A DNA stretch of 64,000 nucleotides from Streptomyces sp. TBY4 (GCF_024213195.1 NZ_JANAVF010000012.1:62001-126000); one strand, 5' to 3'. Positions 1 to 9,219 are shown, numbered from the stretch's first letter. The notes: a model not told the origin generated them from the letters alone. A program made the numbers and translations.

Positions 1-1596
1 GCCGCGGTGGTCGCAATGGTTCTGCCACGGCGTCCAGGGCCGGCAGCACTGGTGGTCCCCGCGCTGCGCACCCCGCTCGGCGCGCTCGGTCCGCTGCGCC
101 TGCTCGGCTTCGGCGATCCTGGCCCCCGACCGGCCGGTGACCTCCAGCGAGCCCCCGTGGGCCAGGTGGGAGTCCTGCCAGTCCTGGAGGGTCTCGTAGG
201 CGGCGTGGTCCATGAAGGAGCCGTCCAGCTCGATGACGGCGTGCCCGTGGTGCGGGATCTGGTTCAGCACCCGGCTCAGCCGCGGTACCGCGAGGAAGGT
301 CAACTGCCCGCGCGCCCACACCCGGTGGACCCCGCTGTCGAGCCGCTCCAGCGTGATCCGGGTCCGGGCGAGGCGGTGCAGCGCCAGCGCAACGGCCATC
401 GCGATGCCGACGGCCACGCCCTCCAGGACCCCGCCGACCACCACGGCCACGATGGTCGTGGCGTAGACGAGGATCTCCCGGTGCCGGGTGACGGTGCGCA
501 GGTGCGTGGCGCTCACCATCTGCACGCCCACGGCCATCACCAGCGCGGCCAGCGCGGCCAGCGGGATCAGTTCGAGTGCGGGGACGAGCAGGGCCGCGGC
601 GAGCACGATCCACAGCCCGTGCAGCATGACCGAACGACGGCTGACGGCACCGGCCTTGACGTTCGCCGTGCTGCGGATGGCGCCGCCCGCGATGGGCAGT
701 CCGCCCAGGGCGCCGGAGATGACGTTCGCCGCGCCCTGGCCGCGCAGCTCGCGGTTGAGGTCGGCCCGCGCCGGGCGACTGCCGCTGCCGCGCCGGGCGG
801 CGATCAGCTTGTCGGTGGCCACGGAGGACAGCAGCGACTCCACGCTGCCGACCAGGGTGACGGTCAGTACGGCGGCGATGATGCCGAGGACCGGCCCCTC
901 GGGCAGTTCGGGCAGCGCGTGGCTGCGCCAGGAGGGCAGGTCCACGCGGGGCAGGGCGAGCCCGGCGAGGGAGGCGAAGGCCGTGGCTGCGGCGACGGCG
1001 GCCAGGGCAGCCGGTACCTTGCGCAGGGCCACCCCGGCCCGCCCCGGCAGCCGGGGCCAGCAGAGCAGGACGCCCAGGGTGAGCGCGCTGACGGCGAGGG
1101 CGGCGGGGTGCAGATCCGCCAACTGGCTCGGCAGCTCGCGGACGTTGGCCAGGGCCGAGCTCTGCGGGGTGCCGCCGAGCACGATGTGCAGCTGCGCCAG
1201 CGCGATGGTTACGCCGATGCCGGCGAGCATTCCGTGCACGATGGCCGGGCTGACCACCAGCGCGGACCGGGCGGTCCGCAGTGCTGCCAGGGCCAGCTGG
1301 CACAGACCGGCGAGCACGGTGATGGCACAGGTGGTGCGCCATCCGTAGTGCTGGATCAACCCGGCCGTGACGACGGTGAGTCCGGTCGCCGGGCCGCTCA
1401 CCAGGAGCGGTGCGCCGCCGAGCCGCGCAGCCACGATCCCGCCGACCGCCGCGGCGACGAGCCCTGCCTGGAGCGGGGCTCCAGTGGCCAGGGCGATGCC
1501 GAGGGAGAGCGGTAGCGAGATCAGGAACACGGCGACGGAGGCGGAGAGGTCGGCGGGGAGCCCGGCCGGGGAAGCGGATGCGGGGGTTGCTGTCAT
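1..1596 (-). CDS. SulP family anion transporter, C-terminus beyond window
   Basis: The reading frame is open from ATG 1596 to the left window edge (532 codons), so the gene is 3'-truncated by the window. The protein opens with a hydrophobic segment (FLISLPLSLGIALATGAP), carries many predicted membrane helices up to about residue 395, has the SulP-type stretch GSVESLLSSVATDKL, and then a STAS-like domain from about residue 405 to 490. SulP proteins are cytoplasmic-membrane transporters of sulfate, bicarbonate or related anions. Streptomycetes often have SulP proteins fused to a beta-carbonic anhydrase. A histidine/cysteine-containing segment begins at the window edge, but no anhydrase domain can be confirmed here. 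The substrate is not determinable. Confidence 0.85.
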   Translation of the reverse strand, partial: MTATPASASPAGLPADLSASVAVFLISLPLSLGIALATGAPLQAGLVAAAVGGIVAARLGGAPLLVSGPATGLTVVTAGLIQHYGWRTTCAITVLAGLCQLALAALRTARSALVVSPAIVHGMLAGIGVTIALAQLHIVLGGTPQSSALANVRELPSQLADLHPAALAVSALTLGVLLCWPRLPGRAGVALRKVPAALAAVAAATAFASLAGLALPRVDLPSWRSHALPELPEGPVLGIIAAVLTVTLVGSVESLLSSVATDKLIAARRGSGSRPARADLNRELRGQGAANVISGALGGLPIAGGAIRSTANVKAGAVSRRSVMLHGLWIVLAAALLVPALELIPLAALAALVMAVGVQMVSATHLRTVTRHREILVYATTIVAVVVGGVLEGVAVGIAMAVALALHRLARTRITLERLDSGVHRVWARGQLTFLAVPRLSRVLNQIPHHGHAVIELDGSFMDHAAYETLQDWQDSHLAHGGSLEVTGRSGARIAEAEQAQRTERAERGAQRGDHQCCRPWTPWQNHCDHRG

Positions 1597-1833
1597 AGGT
1601 CCCGTCTCCTCTCGGGGGAGGGGTGAAGCGGCGGGATTCTCAACACTCGGTAAATGAACGGTAATGGAGAGTAAAGCCCAGTGGTGGGTAATACGGGCAA
1701 ACGGCCTAGGAATTAGCGCTCACGAGTGATTAGGCATTTAGTCCGGCTTGTCACACCTTCCTAAAAACGGACCGCATGGGACGTTGCGGCGCGGAAGTCC
1801 TGCGACGGAACTGCGAGGGAAGAGGTGCGGCGG

Positions 1834-3168
1834 ATGACTGCCACCACGAAGAAGGGCGCCACCAAGAGGATCGCCGGCGGCCTGGTCGCCACGGCGCTGG
1901 TCCTGGGTGTGGCCGGGTGCAGCACCTCGGAGCCCGCCGGCCGTCCGGCCCCCGGAGGCCAGGCGGTGAAGAAGGGCGCGGCCGCGCCGGAGGGCCCGGC
2001 GCCGGGCAGCGTCAAGCGGCTCATCGGGGACGGCTCGACCTCGTACACGGGCCTGCAGCCGAACGTACAGAAGGCGGAGAAGCTGAAGCCCGGCGAAAAG
2101 CCGCCGCAGTTCGTCGTCTATTCGTGGGACGGGGCGGGAGAGGACAGCCAGAAGCTCTTCTCGCATTTCCGCGAGGTGGGCAAGAAGTACAACGCCCGTA
2201 TGACGTACTTCCTCAGCGGCGTGTACATGCTCCCTGAGGAGAAGCGTTCCCTCTACACCGCGCCCCAGCATTCCCCGGGCCGCTCCGACATCGGCTTCGG
2301 TGATCCGCAGGGCATCAAGGACACCGCCACCCAGGTGCGCGCCGCCTGGCTCGAGGGCAACGAGATCGGCACCCACTTCAACGGCCACTTCTGCGGACCC
2401 GAGGGCGGCGTCGGCACCTGGTCCGTGGAGGAGTGGAAGAGCGAGATCAACCAGGCGAAGTCGTTCGTCAAGAACTGGAAGACGAACTCACCGGCCCTCA
2501 AGGGGATGGAGGCGTTCCCGTTCGACTACGACAAGGAGATGATCGGGGCCCGCACCCCCTGCCTCGAAGGCCAGAAGAACTTCATGCTCGCGGCCAAGGA
2601 GATGGGCGGCTTCCGCTACGACTCCAGCGGCATCAGCAAGCAGATCTGGCCGAAGAAGACCGACGGCCTCTGGGACATCCCGCTGCAGCTGGTCCCCATG
2701 CCGGGCCGCGCCTTCGAAACGCTCAGCATGGACTACAACTACCTGGTCAACCAGTCCGGTACGACCACGCAGGGCGACCCCTCCCAGCACGCCTACTGGG
2801 GTGAGCAGATGCGCGACGGCCTGGTCGAGGCCTTCGAGCGGACCTACCGGGGCAACCGCGCGCCGCTGATCATCGGCAACCACTTCGAATCCTGGAACGG
2901 CGGCACCTACATGCGTGCCGTCGAGGACTCCATCAAGACCATGTGCACGCAGAAGGAGGTCCGCTGCGTGCCCTTCCGCGAGCTGGTGGACTGGCTGGAC
3001 GCCCAGGACCCGAAGGTCGTGGAGTGGATGCGCACCCTCGACGTCGGCGAGGCGCCGAAGGCGGGCTGGAACACCTTCCTGACGGCGGGGCCGCCGGCCA
3101 AGCCGGCCGCCCCCGCCGGGGTCAAGCCGGCTGCGGAGCCGGACGGAGCGAGTCAGAACGAGGAGTGA
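1834..3168 (+). CDS. Polysaccharide deacetylase-like (NodB-homology) lipoprotein
   Basis: A 444-residue exported lipoprotein. The N-terminus has Lys/Arg residues, a hydrophobic core and the lipobox V-A-G-C, after which the mature protein would be lipid-anchored. The body resembles the CE4 NodB fold: SWDGAG stands where the first Asp motif normally lies, and EIGTHFNGHF stands where the metal-binding His motif lies. The Asp motif is unusual, so the metal site and the activity are uncertain. ATG 1834 is chosen because GAGGGAAGAGG lies directly upstream; an in-frame GTG at 1825 sits inside that ribosome site. The 3' end overlaps the convergent ATPase gene by 47 bp. Likely role: cell-wall or exopolysaccharide modification (inference). 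Confidence 0.75.
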   Translation: MTATTKKGATKRIAGGLVATALVLGVAGCSTSEPAGRPAPGGQAVKKGAAAPEGPAPGSVKRLIGDGSTSYTGLQPNVQKAEKLKPGEKPPQFVVYSWDGAGEDSQKLFSHFREVGKKYNARMTYFLSGVYMLPEEKRSLYTAPQHSPGRSDIGFGDPQGIKDTATQVRAAWLEGNEIGTHFNGHFCGPEGGVGTWSVEEWKSEINQAKSFVKNWKTNSPALKGMEAFPFDYDKEMIGARTPCLEGQKNFMLAAKEMGGFRYDSSGISKQIWPKKTDGLWDIPLQLVPMPGRAFETLSMDYNYLVNQSGTTTQGDPSQHAYWGEQMRDGLVEAFERTYRGNRAPLIIGNHFESWNGGTYMRAVEDSIKTMCTQKEVRCVPFRELVDWLDAQDPKVVEWMRTLDVGEAPKAGWNTFLTAGPPAKPAAPAGVKPAAEPDGASQNEE

Positions 3169-4132
3169 GCAGTTCCCGTAGGACGAAACCGGGGTCGATC
3201 TGCTCCGCCAGGTCGATCCCGGTCTTCGCGTTGCCCCAGCTCTCGGCGTTGCGCAGGTGGAAGTGGACCATCTGCTCGGTGTACCGCTCCCAGTCGCGGT
3301 GCGCGTAGGAGTCGTCCGCGGCGTCCTGCAGCGCCTGCAGGGCGAGCCGGTTGGTGGCCTCCAGCAGCTCGAAGGCGGCCGGGCGGCCCTTCTCCATCGC
3401 CCGTACCCAGTCCGACTGCCCGACGGTGACCAGTAGGTCCTCCCCGGCCTCGTCCTGGAGGAACTCGATGTCCTCCGGTCCCTGCACCTTGTTGCCGACG
3501 ACCTTGAGCGTGATCCCGAAGTCCCGCGCGTACTCCTTGTACTGGCGGTAGACGGAGACGCCCTTGCGGGTCGGTTCGGCGACCAGGAAGGTCACGTCGA
3601 AGCGGGTGAACATGCCGGAGGCGAAGGAGTCCGAACCGGCCGTCATGTCGACCACGACGTACTCGTCCGGGCCGTCGGCGAGGTGGTTGAGGCAGAGCTC
3701 GACCGCGCCGACCTTGGAGTGGTAGCAGGCCACGCCCAGGTCGGACTCGGTGAAGGGGCCCGTCGCCATCAGCCGTACGGGCTCTCCGTCGAGCGTCAGG
3801 GTGCGCGCGCAGGCGTCGTAGACGGGGTTGTCCTCGTCGACCCGCAGCAGCCGGGAGCCGGTGCCGGGCGGAGTGGTCTTGATCATCGTGTCGGCGGAGG
3901 CGATGCGCGGGTTGGAGCCCCGCAGGTACTCCTTGATGAGGGGCAGGTGCGCGCCCAGCGCGGGCAGTGCGGCCGCGTCGGCCTCGCTGAGTCCGAGCGC
4001 GGTGCCCAGGTGCTGATTGATGTCGGCGTCCACCGCGACGACACGGGCTTCATTGGAGGCGAGGTGGCGGATGAAAAGGGAGGACAGCGTGGTCTTGCCG
4101 CTGCCGCCCTTCCCCACGAAAGCGATCTTCAT
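3122..4132 (-). CDS. ParA/MinD/CooC-like P-loop ATPase
   Basis: A 336-residue cytoplasmic ATPase. It opens with MKIAFVGKGGSGKTT, a deviant Walker A motif of the MinD/ParA/CooC type, followed by VVAVDADINQ (switch I/Walker A' region) and YVVVDMTAGSD (Walker B region). The N-terminal layout is closest to CooC-type nickel-insertion or related maturation ATPases, but no partner metalloenzyme is nearby, so the role is open. The start at 4132 is chosen because the conserved domain begins there; the longer frame to 4345 would run through the divergent promoter region. It diverges from the Fic-like gene with about 80 bp between them, and its 3' end overlaps the deacetylase gene tail to tail. Confidence 0.8.
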   Translation of the reverse strand: MKIAFVGKGGSGKTTLSSLFIRHLASNEARVVAVDADINQHLGTALGLSEADAAALPALGAHLPLIKEYLRGSNPRIASADTMIKTTPPGTGSRLLRVDEDNPVYDACARTLTLDGEPVRLMATGPFTESDLGVACYHSKVGAVELCLNHLADGPDEYVVVDMTAGSDSFASGMFTRFDVTFLVAEPTRKGVSVYRQYKEYARDFGITLKVVGNKVQGPEDIEFLQDEAGEDLLVTVGQSDWVRAMEKGRPAAFELLEATNRLALQALQDAADDSYAHRDWERYTEQMVHFHLRNAESWGNAKTGIDLAEQIDPGFVLRELLTPRSDSLRPAPQPA

Positions 4133-4211
4133 GTTCACGAAGGGTAGTGGGTCGGTGGCTTTGTGTTGTGTGCCTGAGTGAAGAAGACCACTCCAAGGAG
4201 GGGTCGGTGCT

Positions 4212-5090
4212 ATGGGGGAGCAGTGCGTAGGCTCCTTACTTATGAGTAGCGCCTCTGCTTCCGCCGCCGCCCCCACGCCCGCCGACCCGCTCGCCCCGCT
4301 GGCCGGCCTGCCGGGCGTCGCCGAGTCCGTGGAATCCGTACGCAAGGCCGTGGACCGGGTCTACGGCCACCGCGTCATGCGCCGCCGCGCCGTGGCGGTC
4401 GCCTCGGAGGCCGCGCTGCGCGGAGCGCGCGGGAGCGCGGCGCTGTCGGGTGCCGACTGGGCACTGGAAGAGGTCCGCCGACGGAGCGACTTCGGCTCGG
4501 AGTCGGAGGCGCGCACGGTGGGCGCAGCCCTGCGCCTGACGGCGGAGGCGGGCCAGCTGCTGAGCATCTGGCGCCAGTCGCCGCTACGGGTCCTGGCGCG
4601 GCTCCACCTGGTGGCCTCGGGTTCCACGGCCGACGGCGACGTGGTCGGCCGGCCCCGGCTGGCCGGCGAACCGGTGGACGAGCCGCTGATCGACCTGCCC
4701 CTGCCCGACGCGCAGGAGGTGGCGGGACGGCTGGAGGGGCTCTCCGGCCTGATCATCGCGGGCGGCTCCGCTCCGGCGCTGATCACGGCGGCGGTGGTGC
4801 ACGGCGAGCTGCTCGCGCTGCGTCCGTTCGGCTCGTACAACGGCCTGGTGGCGCGGACGGCGGAGCGGATCGTGCTGATCAACAGCGGTCTGGACCCGAA
4901 GGCGATCTGCCCGGCGGAGGTGGGTCACGCGGAACAGGGCCGGGAGGCCTACGTGGAGGCCTTCGAGGGCTACGTCTCCGGTACCGCGGAGGGGATGTCG
5001 GCCTGGATCGCGCACTGCGGACGGGCGATCGAGCTCGGGGTGCGGGAGTCGACGGCGGTCTGCGAGGCGCTCCAGCGCGGCGCGGCCTGA
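4212..5090 (+). CDS. Degenerate Fic-like protein
   Basis: A 292-residue soluble protein, Ala-rich at the N-terminus and mostly helical. Residues about 203-215 read LRPFGSYNGLVAR, which lines up with the Fic signature HPFxxGNGRxxR but lacks the catalytic His and the acidic and GNG residues. AMP-transferase activity is therefore unlikely, and a binding or regulatory role is more plausible (inference). Homologues are sometimes labelled oxidoreductase without support. AAGGAGG at 4195-4201 is well spaced for ATG 4212; a second in-frame ATG at 4242 has no ribosome site. The gene shares a divergent promoter region with the ParA-like ATPase. Confidence 0.65.
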   Translation: MGEQCVGSLLMSSASASAAAPTPADPLAPLAGLPGVAESVESVRKAVDRVYGHRVMRRRAVAVASEAALRGARGSAALSGADWALEEVRRRSDFGSESEARTVGAALRLTAEAGQLLSIWRQSPLRVLARLHLVASGSTADGDVVGRPRLAGEPVDEPLIDLPLPDAQEVAGRLEGLSGLIIAGGSAPALITAAVVHGELLALRPFGSYNGLVARTAERIVLINSGLDPKAICPAEVGHAEQGREAYVEAFEGYVSGTAEGMSAWIAHCGRAIELGVRESTAVCEALQRGAA

Positions 5091-5142
5091 CGGGAGGGGT
5101 TTCGAGCGGGGGGTCTGGCCCGAAAGGCCCCGGACATGGGTT

Positions 5143-5174
5143 GCGGCGACACCGTACTGCTCTGGTGTCGCCGC
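5143..5174. terminator. Hairpin terminator after the Fic-like gene
   Basis: A perfect 11-bp inverted repeat, GCGGCGACACC (5143-5153) and GGTGTCGCCGC (5164-5174), with a 10-nt loop. It lies 53 bp after the Fic-like stop codon. There is no T-run, as is common for Streptomyces terminators. Confidence 0.7.
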
Positions 5175-5480
5175 TGGCATTTACGCCCAGTTACCAAGCG
5201 TCCTCGATGTTTGCCCATCAGGTCGGGATCTTTGCCCGTTACCTGGTGCGGCTGGCCCGTAATCGACGGGTCGACGTCGCGTGGGTGCTCGGCGTTCATG
5301 CGATCTTGCTTCGGTCCGTGGGCCATACTGCGTTTTAAAGATGATCCTCTCGGATGTTCTTTGGTCTCGCGGGCCTTGACTCCTTTGTACTCCGCTTCGG
5401 AGGGGAGCGAAACCCCTGGCCGCATTTCTTTGCTTTCCGGTGCGATCCGGGAGGTATCGGACACTCGGTGTTCGCGCAGG
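5175..5480. other. Gap between convergent genes, AT-richer than surroundings
   Basis: About 300 bp between the ends of two convergent genes. It is clearly less GC-rich than its neighbours (for example around 5330-5380). Short open frames here lack ribosome sites and codon bias, and I find no gene. An unannotated small RNA or regulatory region is possible. Confidence 0.3.
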
Positions 5481-6350
5481 TCAGCGGGGTACGGCAGCCG
5501 CCAGCGCGCGCCGTCGGCTCGCGTACCAGACCAGTCCGGCGGTGGCCGCCGCCGCGCCCACCGCGGCGGCGGCGACCAGGGCCGGCCGTGCGGGCATCGA
5601 CAGTCCCGGCAGCCGCTGCTTCAGCCGGACCGGCCGGTTGAAGACCAGTACCGGCCACTCGCGCGCCACCGCCTCCCGGCGCAGCGCCCGGTCGGGGTTG
5701 ACCGCGTGCGGGTGCCCGACCGCCTCGAGCATCGGGATGTCGGTCACCGAGTCGCTGTACGCATAGCAGCGCGCGAGGTCGTACCCCTCGGACTCCGCGA
5801 GTTCCCGTACGGCCTCCGCCTTGGTGGGGCCGTAGGCGTAGTACTCGATCTCGCCGGTGAAGCAGCCGTCCTCGCCCACGACCATCCGCGTGGCGACGAC
5901 GCGGTCGGCGCCCAGCATCTCGCCGATCGGCTCGACGACCTCGGCTCCGGAGGTGGACACGATCACCACGTCGCGTCCCGCGGTGTGGTGGGCCTCGATG
6001 AGGGAGGCGGCCTCGTCGTAGATCAGGGGGTCGATGAGGTCGTGCAGGGTCTCGGCGACGATCTCCCGGACCTGCTGCACGTTCCACCCCTTGCAGAGGG
6101 CGGACAGGTACTCCCGCATCCGTTCCATCTGGTCGTGGTCGGCGCCGCCGGCCAGATAGATGAACTGGGTGTAGGCGGTGCGCAGCACGGCCCTTCGGTT
6201 GATCAGGCCGCCCTGGTAGAAGGACTTGCTGAACGTCAGAGTGCTCGACTTCGCAATGACCGTCTTGTCCAGGTCGAAGAAGGCTGCGGTGCGAGGCAAG
6301 GAGTGCGGCAAGGGCTGATTTTCCACGCCCCGAGCATATGCGCCCACCAT
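5481..6350 (-). CDS. HAD-IB family hydrolase (SerB-like phosphatase)
   Basis: A 289-residue HAD superfamily protein. Motif I is FFDLDKT (nucleophile Asp26, acid/base Asp28), motif II is VIVSTSG, and motif IV is AYSDSVTDIPML. The cap and core layout is that of the HAD-IB/SerB group, which hydrolyses small phosphomonoesters. A hydrophobic segment near the C-terminus (ALVAAAAVGAAAATAGLVW), followed by Arg residues, suggests a membrane tail. ATG 6350 is used; GTG 6326 is an alternative start, and neither has a strong ribosome site. I recall this family in S. coelicolor near differentiation genes, but no role can be read from the sequence. Confidence 0.8.
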   Translation of the reverse strand: MVGAYARGVENQPLPHSLPRTAAFFDLDKTVIAKSSTLTFSKSFYQGGLINRRAVLRTAYTQFIYLAGGADHDQMERMREYLSALCKGWNVQQVREIVAETLHDLIDPLIYDEAASLIEAHHTAGRDVVIVSTSGAEVVEPIGEMLGADRVVATRMVVGEDGCFTGEIEYYAYGPTKAEAVRELAESEGYDLARCYAYSDSVTDIPMLEAVGHPHAVNPDRALRREAVAREWPVLVFNRPVRLKQRLPGLSMPARPALVAAAAVGAAAATAGLVWYASRRRALAAAVPR

Positions 6351-6802
6351 TCGGCGTAAAGTGCGGCGCGTGGGTTTGCCTGAGAAGCCTCTCGGGTACA
6401 CCATGGAAGTCACGGATCGTTCGCGACCGTGCTAACCCGGTCTGGCTCCTCCCCCCCCGAGTCGGACCGTGGGGACGACCCCCGCTCTCCCCCCCGGCGG
6501 GGGTCGTCGCATGTCCGGACGCGGTTCGCGTCCCTGCTTTCGACCCCAAGTGATCATTCCTAGGCCCTCCTCGTCTTCGGGGGGCCTGCGCGTCGAAGGC
6601 CCTCACCCTCCCGAACTCGTCACTGTGCGTAGTCGTTCCGGCGCGCTCCGGAACTCACCTGTTGGGGTGAGCGAGTTATTCACAATGGGGTGCCCGTCCA
6701 CGGTTTTAGAGCAAGATCCACTTCTTTTTCCCGATCCCGTCACGGTGATTCCGGCCGCGAAGTCCGCGGCGCTGGATTTGCGGTGAGAAGGAGGCGGAGA
6801 TC
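6351..6802. other. Long leader region between divergent genes
   Basis: A 450-bp non-coding stretch upstream of both the HAD gene and the Tad operon. It holds a strong hairpin (6474-6508) and a weaker one (AGGCCCTCC at 6560-6568 pairing with GGGGGGCCT shortly after). It is a plausible site for a small RNA or for a 5' leader of the pilus operon, but promoters cannot be fixed by eye. Confidence 0.35.
6474..6508. terminator. Strong hairpin upstream of the Tad operon
   Basis: A perfect 12-bp stem, GACGACCCCCGC (6474-6485) with GCGGGGGTCGTC (6497-6508), and an 11-nt loop. No annotated gene ends here on either strand, so it may terminate a small RNA or act in the operon leader. Confidence 0.5.
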
Positions 6803-8074
6803 GTGGCTGGATCGAAGTCGTGTGAAGTCCGGGATCTCGCGGTGACGGGCGGGGCCGGGCCGAATCCCGGGGCCGGGGGCCATGTGCCCGCCGGCGGACG
6901 GCCGCTGATCATCACCGAGGACCCCCTGCTGCTCGACGACCTGCTGCGGCTGTGCGCCGCCGCGGGGGCCGAGCCGCATGTGCACCACGCGGTGCCCGAG
7001 CAAAGCGGAGCCGGGCGGGGGCGTGGCGACGGGAGTGGCGGCGGGAGTGGCGGCGGGAGTGGCGGCGGGAGCGGAGACGGTCCCCCGGAGGGCTCGGAGG
7101 CCGTGGGCGCCCCAGGGGTCGCGGGTGTCGGCTGGGAGTCGGCGCCGCTCGTCCTGGTCGGCGACGATGCCGCCCGGCGGGTGCGCGGCGCGCCCCGGAG
7201 GGACGGGGTCTTCCTCGTCGGCCGGGATCTGGACGACCCCCACGTATGGCAGCGGGCGGTGGAGATCGGCGCCGAGGAGGTGCTGACCCTCCCCGACGCG
7301 GAGAGCCGGCTCGTGGACCGGATCGCCGATGTGGTGGAGGGGGCCGGGCGGCCCGCCCTCACGGTCGGGGTGATCGGGGGCAGCGGCGGAGCCGGAGCGT
7401 CCACCCTCGCCTGCGCCCTGGCCCTGCGGGCCGCCCGGGCCGGGGAGCGGACCATCCTCATCGACGGCGACCCCCTCGGCGGCGGCATGGACGTCCTGCT
7501 CGGAGGCGAAGCCGCCGAAGGACTGCGCTGGCCCGACTTCGCCGCCTCGCGCGGCCGCGTCGGGGCCGGAGCCCTGGCGGAATCCCTGCCCGAACTGCAC
7601 GCCCTGCGGGTGCTCAGCTGGGACCGCGGGGACCGCGTGGTGGTGCCGCCCGCGGCGATGCGCTCGGTGGTGTCCGCCGCGCGGCGCCGGGGCGGGGTCG
7701 TCGTGGTCGACCTGCCGCGCCGGGTCGACGAAGCCGTCGCCGAGGTGCTCGCGCAGCTGGACCTGGTGCTGATGGTGGTACGGGGTGAGCTGCGGGCGGT
7801 GGCCGCGGCCGGCCGGGTGGCCGCCGGAGTCCGGATGGTGGCCCGCGACGTCCGCGTGGTCGTACGGGGCCCCGCGCCCGGCGGACTCGACGCCGAGGCC
7901 GTCGCCGGACTGCTGGGGGTGCCGCTGGCCGGCGAGGTGCCGGTCGAAGTGGGGCTCCCGGGCCGGGTGGCCGAGGGCGAACCCCCGGGAGCGCACGGCC
8001 GGGGCGCCCTGGCCCGCTTCTGCGACGGCTTCTGGCAGCGCGCGCTCGGCTCCGCCCAGGGGGTGTCGGCATGA
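6803..8074 (+). CDS. ssd: Septum-site-determining/CpaE-like ParA family protein (Ssd)
   Basis: A 423-residue protein and the first gene of the Tad pilus operon. The C-terminal half is a MinD/ParA-like ATPase with GGSGGAGAST as Walker A, TILIDGDPLGGG and VVVVDLPRR. The N-terminal half is receiver-like but degenerate. Such proteins localise the pilus machinery or affect septum placement (family knowledge). A Gly-Ser linker at about residues 75-93 is encoded by three exact 12-bp repeats at 7031-7066. GTG 6803 is supported by AAGGAGG at 6788-6794. The stop codon overlaps the tadA start (ATGA), implying coupled translation. Confidence 0.8.
   Translation: MAGSKSCEVRDLAVTGGAGPNPGAGGHVPAGGRPLIITEDPLLLDDLLRLCAAAGAEPHVHHAVPEQSGAGRGRGDGSGGGSGGGSGGGSGDGPPEGSEAVGAPGVAGVGWESAPLVLVGDDAARRVRGAPRRDGVFLVGRDLDDPHVWQRAVEIGAEEVLTLPDAESRLVDRIADVVEGAGRPALTVGVIGGSGGAGASTLACALALRAARAGERTILIDGDPLGGGMDVLLGGEAAEGLRWPDFAASRGRVGAGALAESLPELHALRVLSWDRGDRVVVPPAAMRSVVSAARRRGGVVVVDLPRRVDEAVAEVLAQLDLVLMVVRGELRAVAAAGRVAAGVRMVARDVRVVVRGPAPGGLDAEAVAGLLGVPLAGEVPVEVGLPGRVAEGEPPGAHGRGALARFCDGFWQRALGSAQGVSA
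7031..7066 (+). repeat. Three tandem 12-bp repeats encoding a Gly-Ser linker
   Basis: GGGAGTGGCGGC occurs three times in a row, followed by one degenerate copy. It encodes a GSGG linker in the Ssd-like protein, and copy number could vary by slippage without loss of frame. Confidence 0.8.
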
Positions 8075-9219
8075 GCGCCGTACTCCTGGACGCGGTGCGC
8101 CAGCGGCTCGCCGAGAGCGGGGCGGAGCCCACCCCGGCGCGGGTGGCGGCGGCCCTGCGGGCCCAGGGCCGGCTGCTGGGCGACGCGGAGGTGCTGGGCG
8201 TCGCCGCCGAGCTCAGGTCCGAACTGGTCGGCGCGGGCCCGCTGGAGGCACTGCTCGCCGACCCCGAGGTCACCGACGTCCTGGTGGCCGCTCCCGACCG
8301 GGTGTGGGTGGACCGCGGCGGCGGGCTGGAGCTGACCGGGGTGACCTTCGCCGACGCCGCCGCCGTGCGCAGGCTCGCGCAGCGGCTCGCCGCCGTCGCC
8401 GGGCGCCGCCTCGACGACGCCCGGCCCTGGGTGGACGCCCGGATGCCCGACGGCACCCGGCTGCACGCCGTCCTGCCTCCGGTCGCCGTCGGATCGGCGT
8501 GCCTGTCCCTGCGGGTGGTGCGGCCGCGCGCCTTCACCCTGGAGGAGCTGGTCGCGGCCGGGACGCTGCCGCCCGGCGGGCAGCGGCTGCTGCGGGACAT
8601 GGTGCGGGCCCGGCTGTCCTTCCTGGTCTCGGGGGGAACCGGCACCGGCAAGACCACCCTGCTCAGCGCACTGCTCGGGCTGGTCGGTCCGGGGGAGCGG
8701 ATCGTGCTCGCCGAGGACTCGGCCGAGCTGCGGCCCGACCATCCGCACGTGGTGCGGCTGGAGACCCGGCCGGCCAACCAGGAGGGCGCCGGTCAGGTCA
8801 CCCTCGCCGACCTGGTCCGCCAGGCGCTGCGGATGAGGCCGGACCGCCTTGTCGTCGGCGAAGTCCGGGGCGCCGAGGTGGCGGACCTGCTGGCCGCCCT
8901 CAACACGGGGCACGAAGGCGGGTGCGGCACGGTCCACGCCAATGCCGCCGCCCATGTTCCGGCCCGGCTGGAGGCCCTCGGGACGGCCGCCGGGCTCGAC
9001 CGGGCCGCCCTGCACAGCCAGTTGGCGGCGGCCCTGACCCTGGTGGTGCACCTCGTACGGGACCGGGCGGGCCGGCGCCGGGTCGCCGAGGTGCACGTCC
9101 TGGAGCGGGACCCCGCCGGGCTCGTGGTCACCGTGCCGGCGCTGCGCTGGGGCGCCCGGGGGTTCGTACGGGACCGGGGCTGGGAGCGGCTGCGCCCGCT
9201 GCTCGCGGGTGCCCGGTGA
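8071..9219 (+). CDS. tadA: TadA/CpaF secretion ATPase
   Basis: A 382-residue type II/IV secretion ATPase that powers Flp pilus assembly at the inner membrane. Walker A is SGGTGTGKTT (about residues 187-196). The Asp box region reads VLAEDSAEL, Walker B lies in RPDRLVVGEVRG, and the His box is TGHEGGCGTVHAN. The N-terminal domain and length fit the CpaF group. It starts at ATG 8071, overlapping the upstream stop by 4 nt, and its own stop overlaps the GTG of tadB. Confidence 0.92.
   Translation: MSAVLLDAVRQRLAESGAEPTPARVAAALRAQGRLLGDAEVLGVAAELRSELVGAGPLEALLADPEVTDVLVAAPDRVWVDRGGGLELTGVTFADAAAVRRLAQRLAAVAGRRLDDARPWVDARMPDGTRLHAVLPPVAVGSACLSLRVVRPRAFTLEELVAAGTLPPGGQRLLRDMVRARLSFLVSGGTGTGKTTLLSALLGLVGPGERIVLAEDSAELRPDHPHVVRLETRPANQEGAGQVTLADLVRQALRMRPDRLVVGEVRGAEVADLLAALNTGHEGGCGTVHANAAAHVPARLEALGTAAGLDRAALHSQLAAALTLVVHLVRDRAGRRRVAEVHVLERDPAGLVVTVPALRWGARGFVRDRGWERLRPLLAGAR

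Noticed and set aside
5141..5338. 65-codon frame after the Fic-like gene
   Set aside because: TTG start inside a terminator stem and no ribosome site.
5335..6606. 423-codon frame overlapping the HAD gene on the same strand
   Set aside because: Out-of-frame shadow of the HAD hydrolase, which has all motifs in its own frame.
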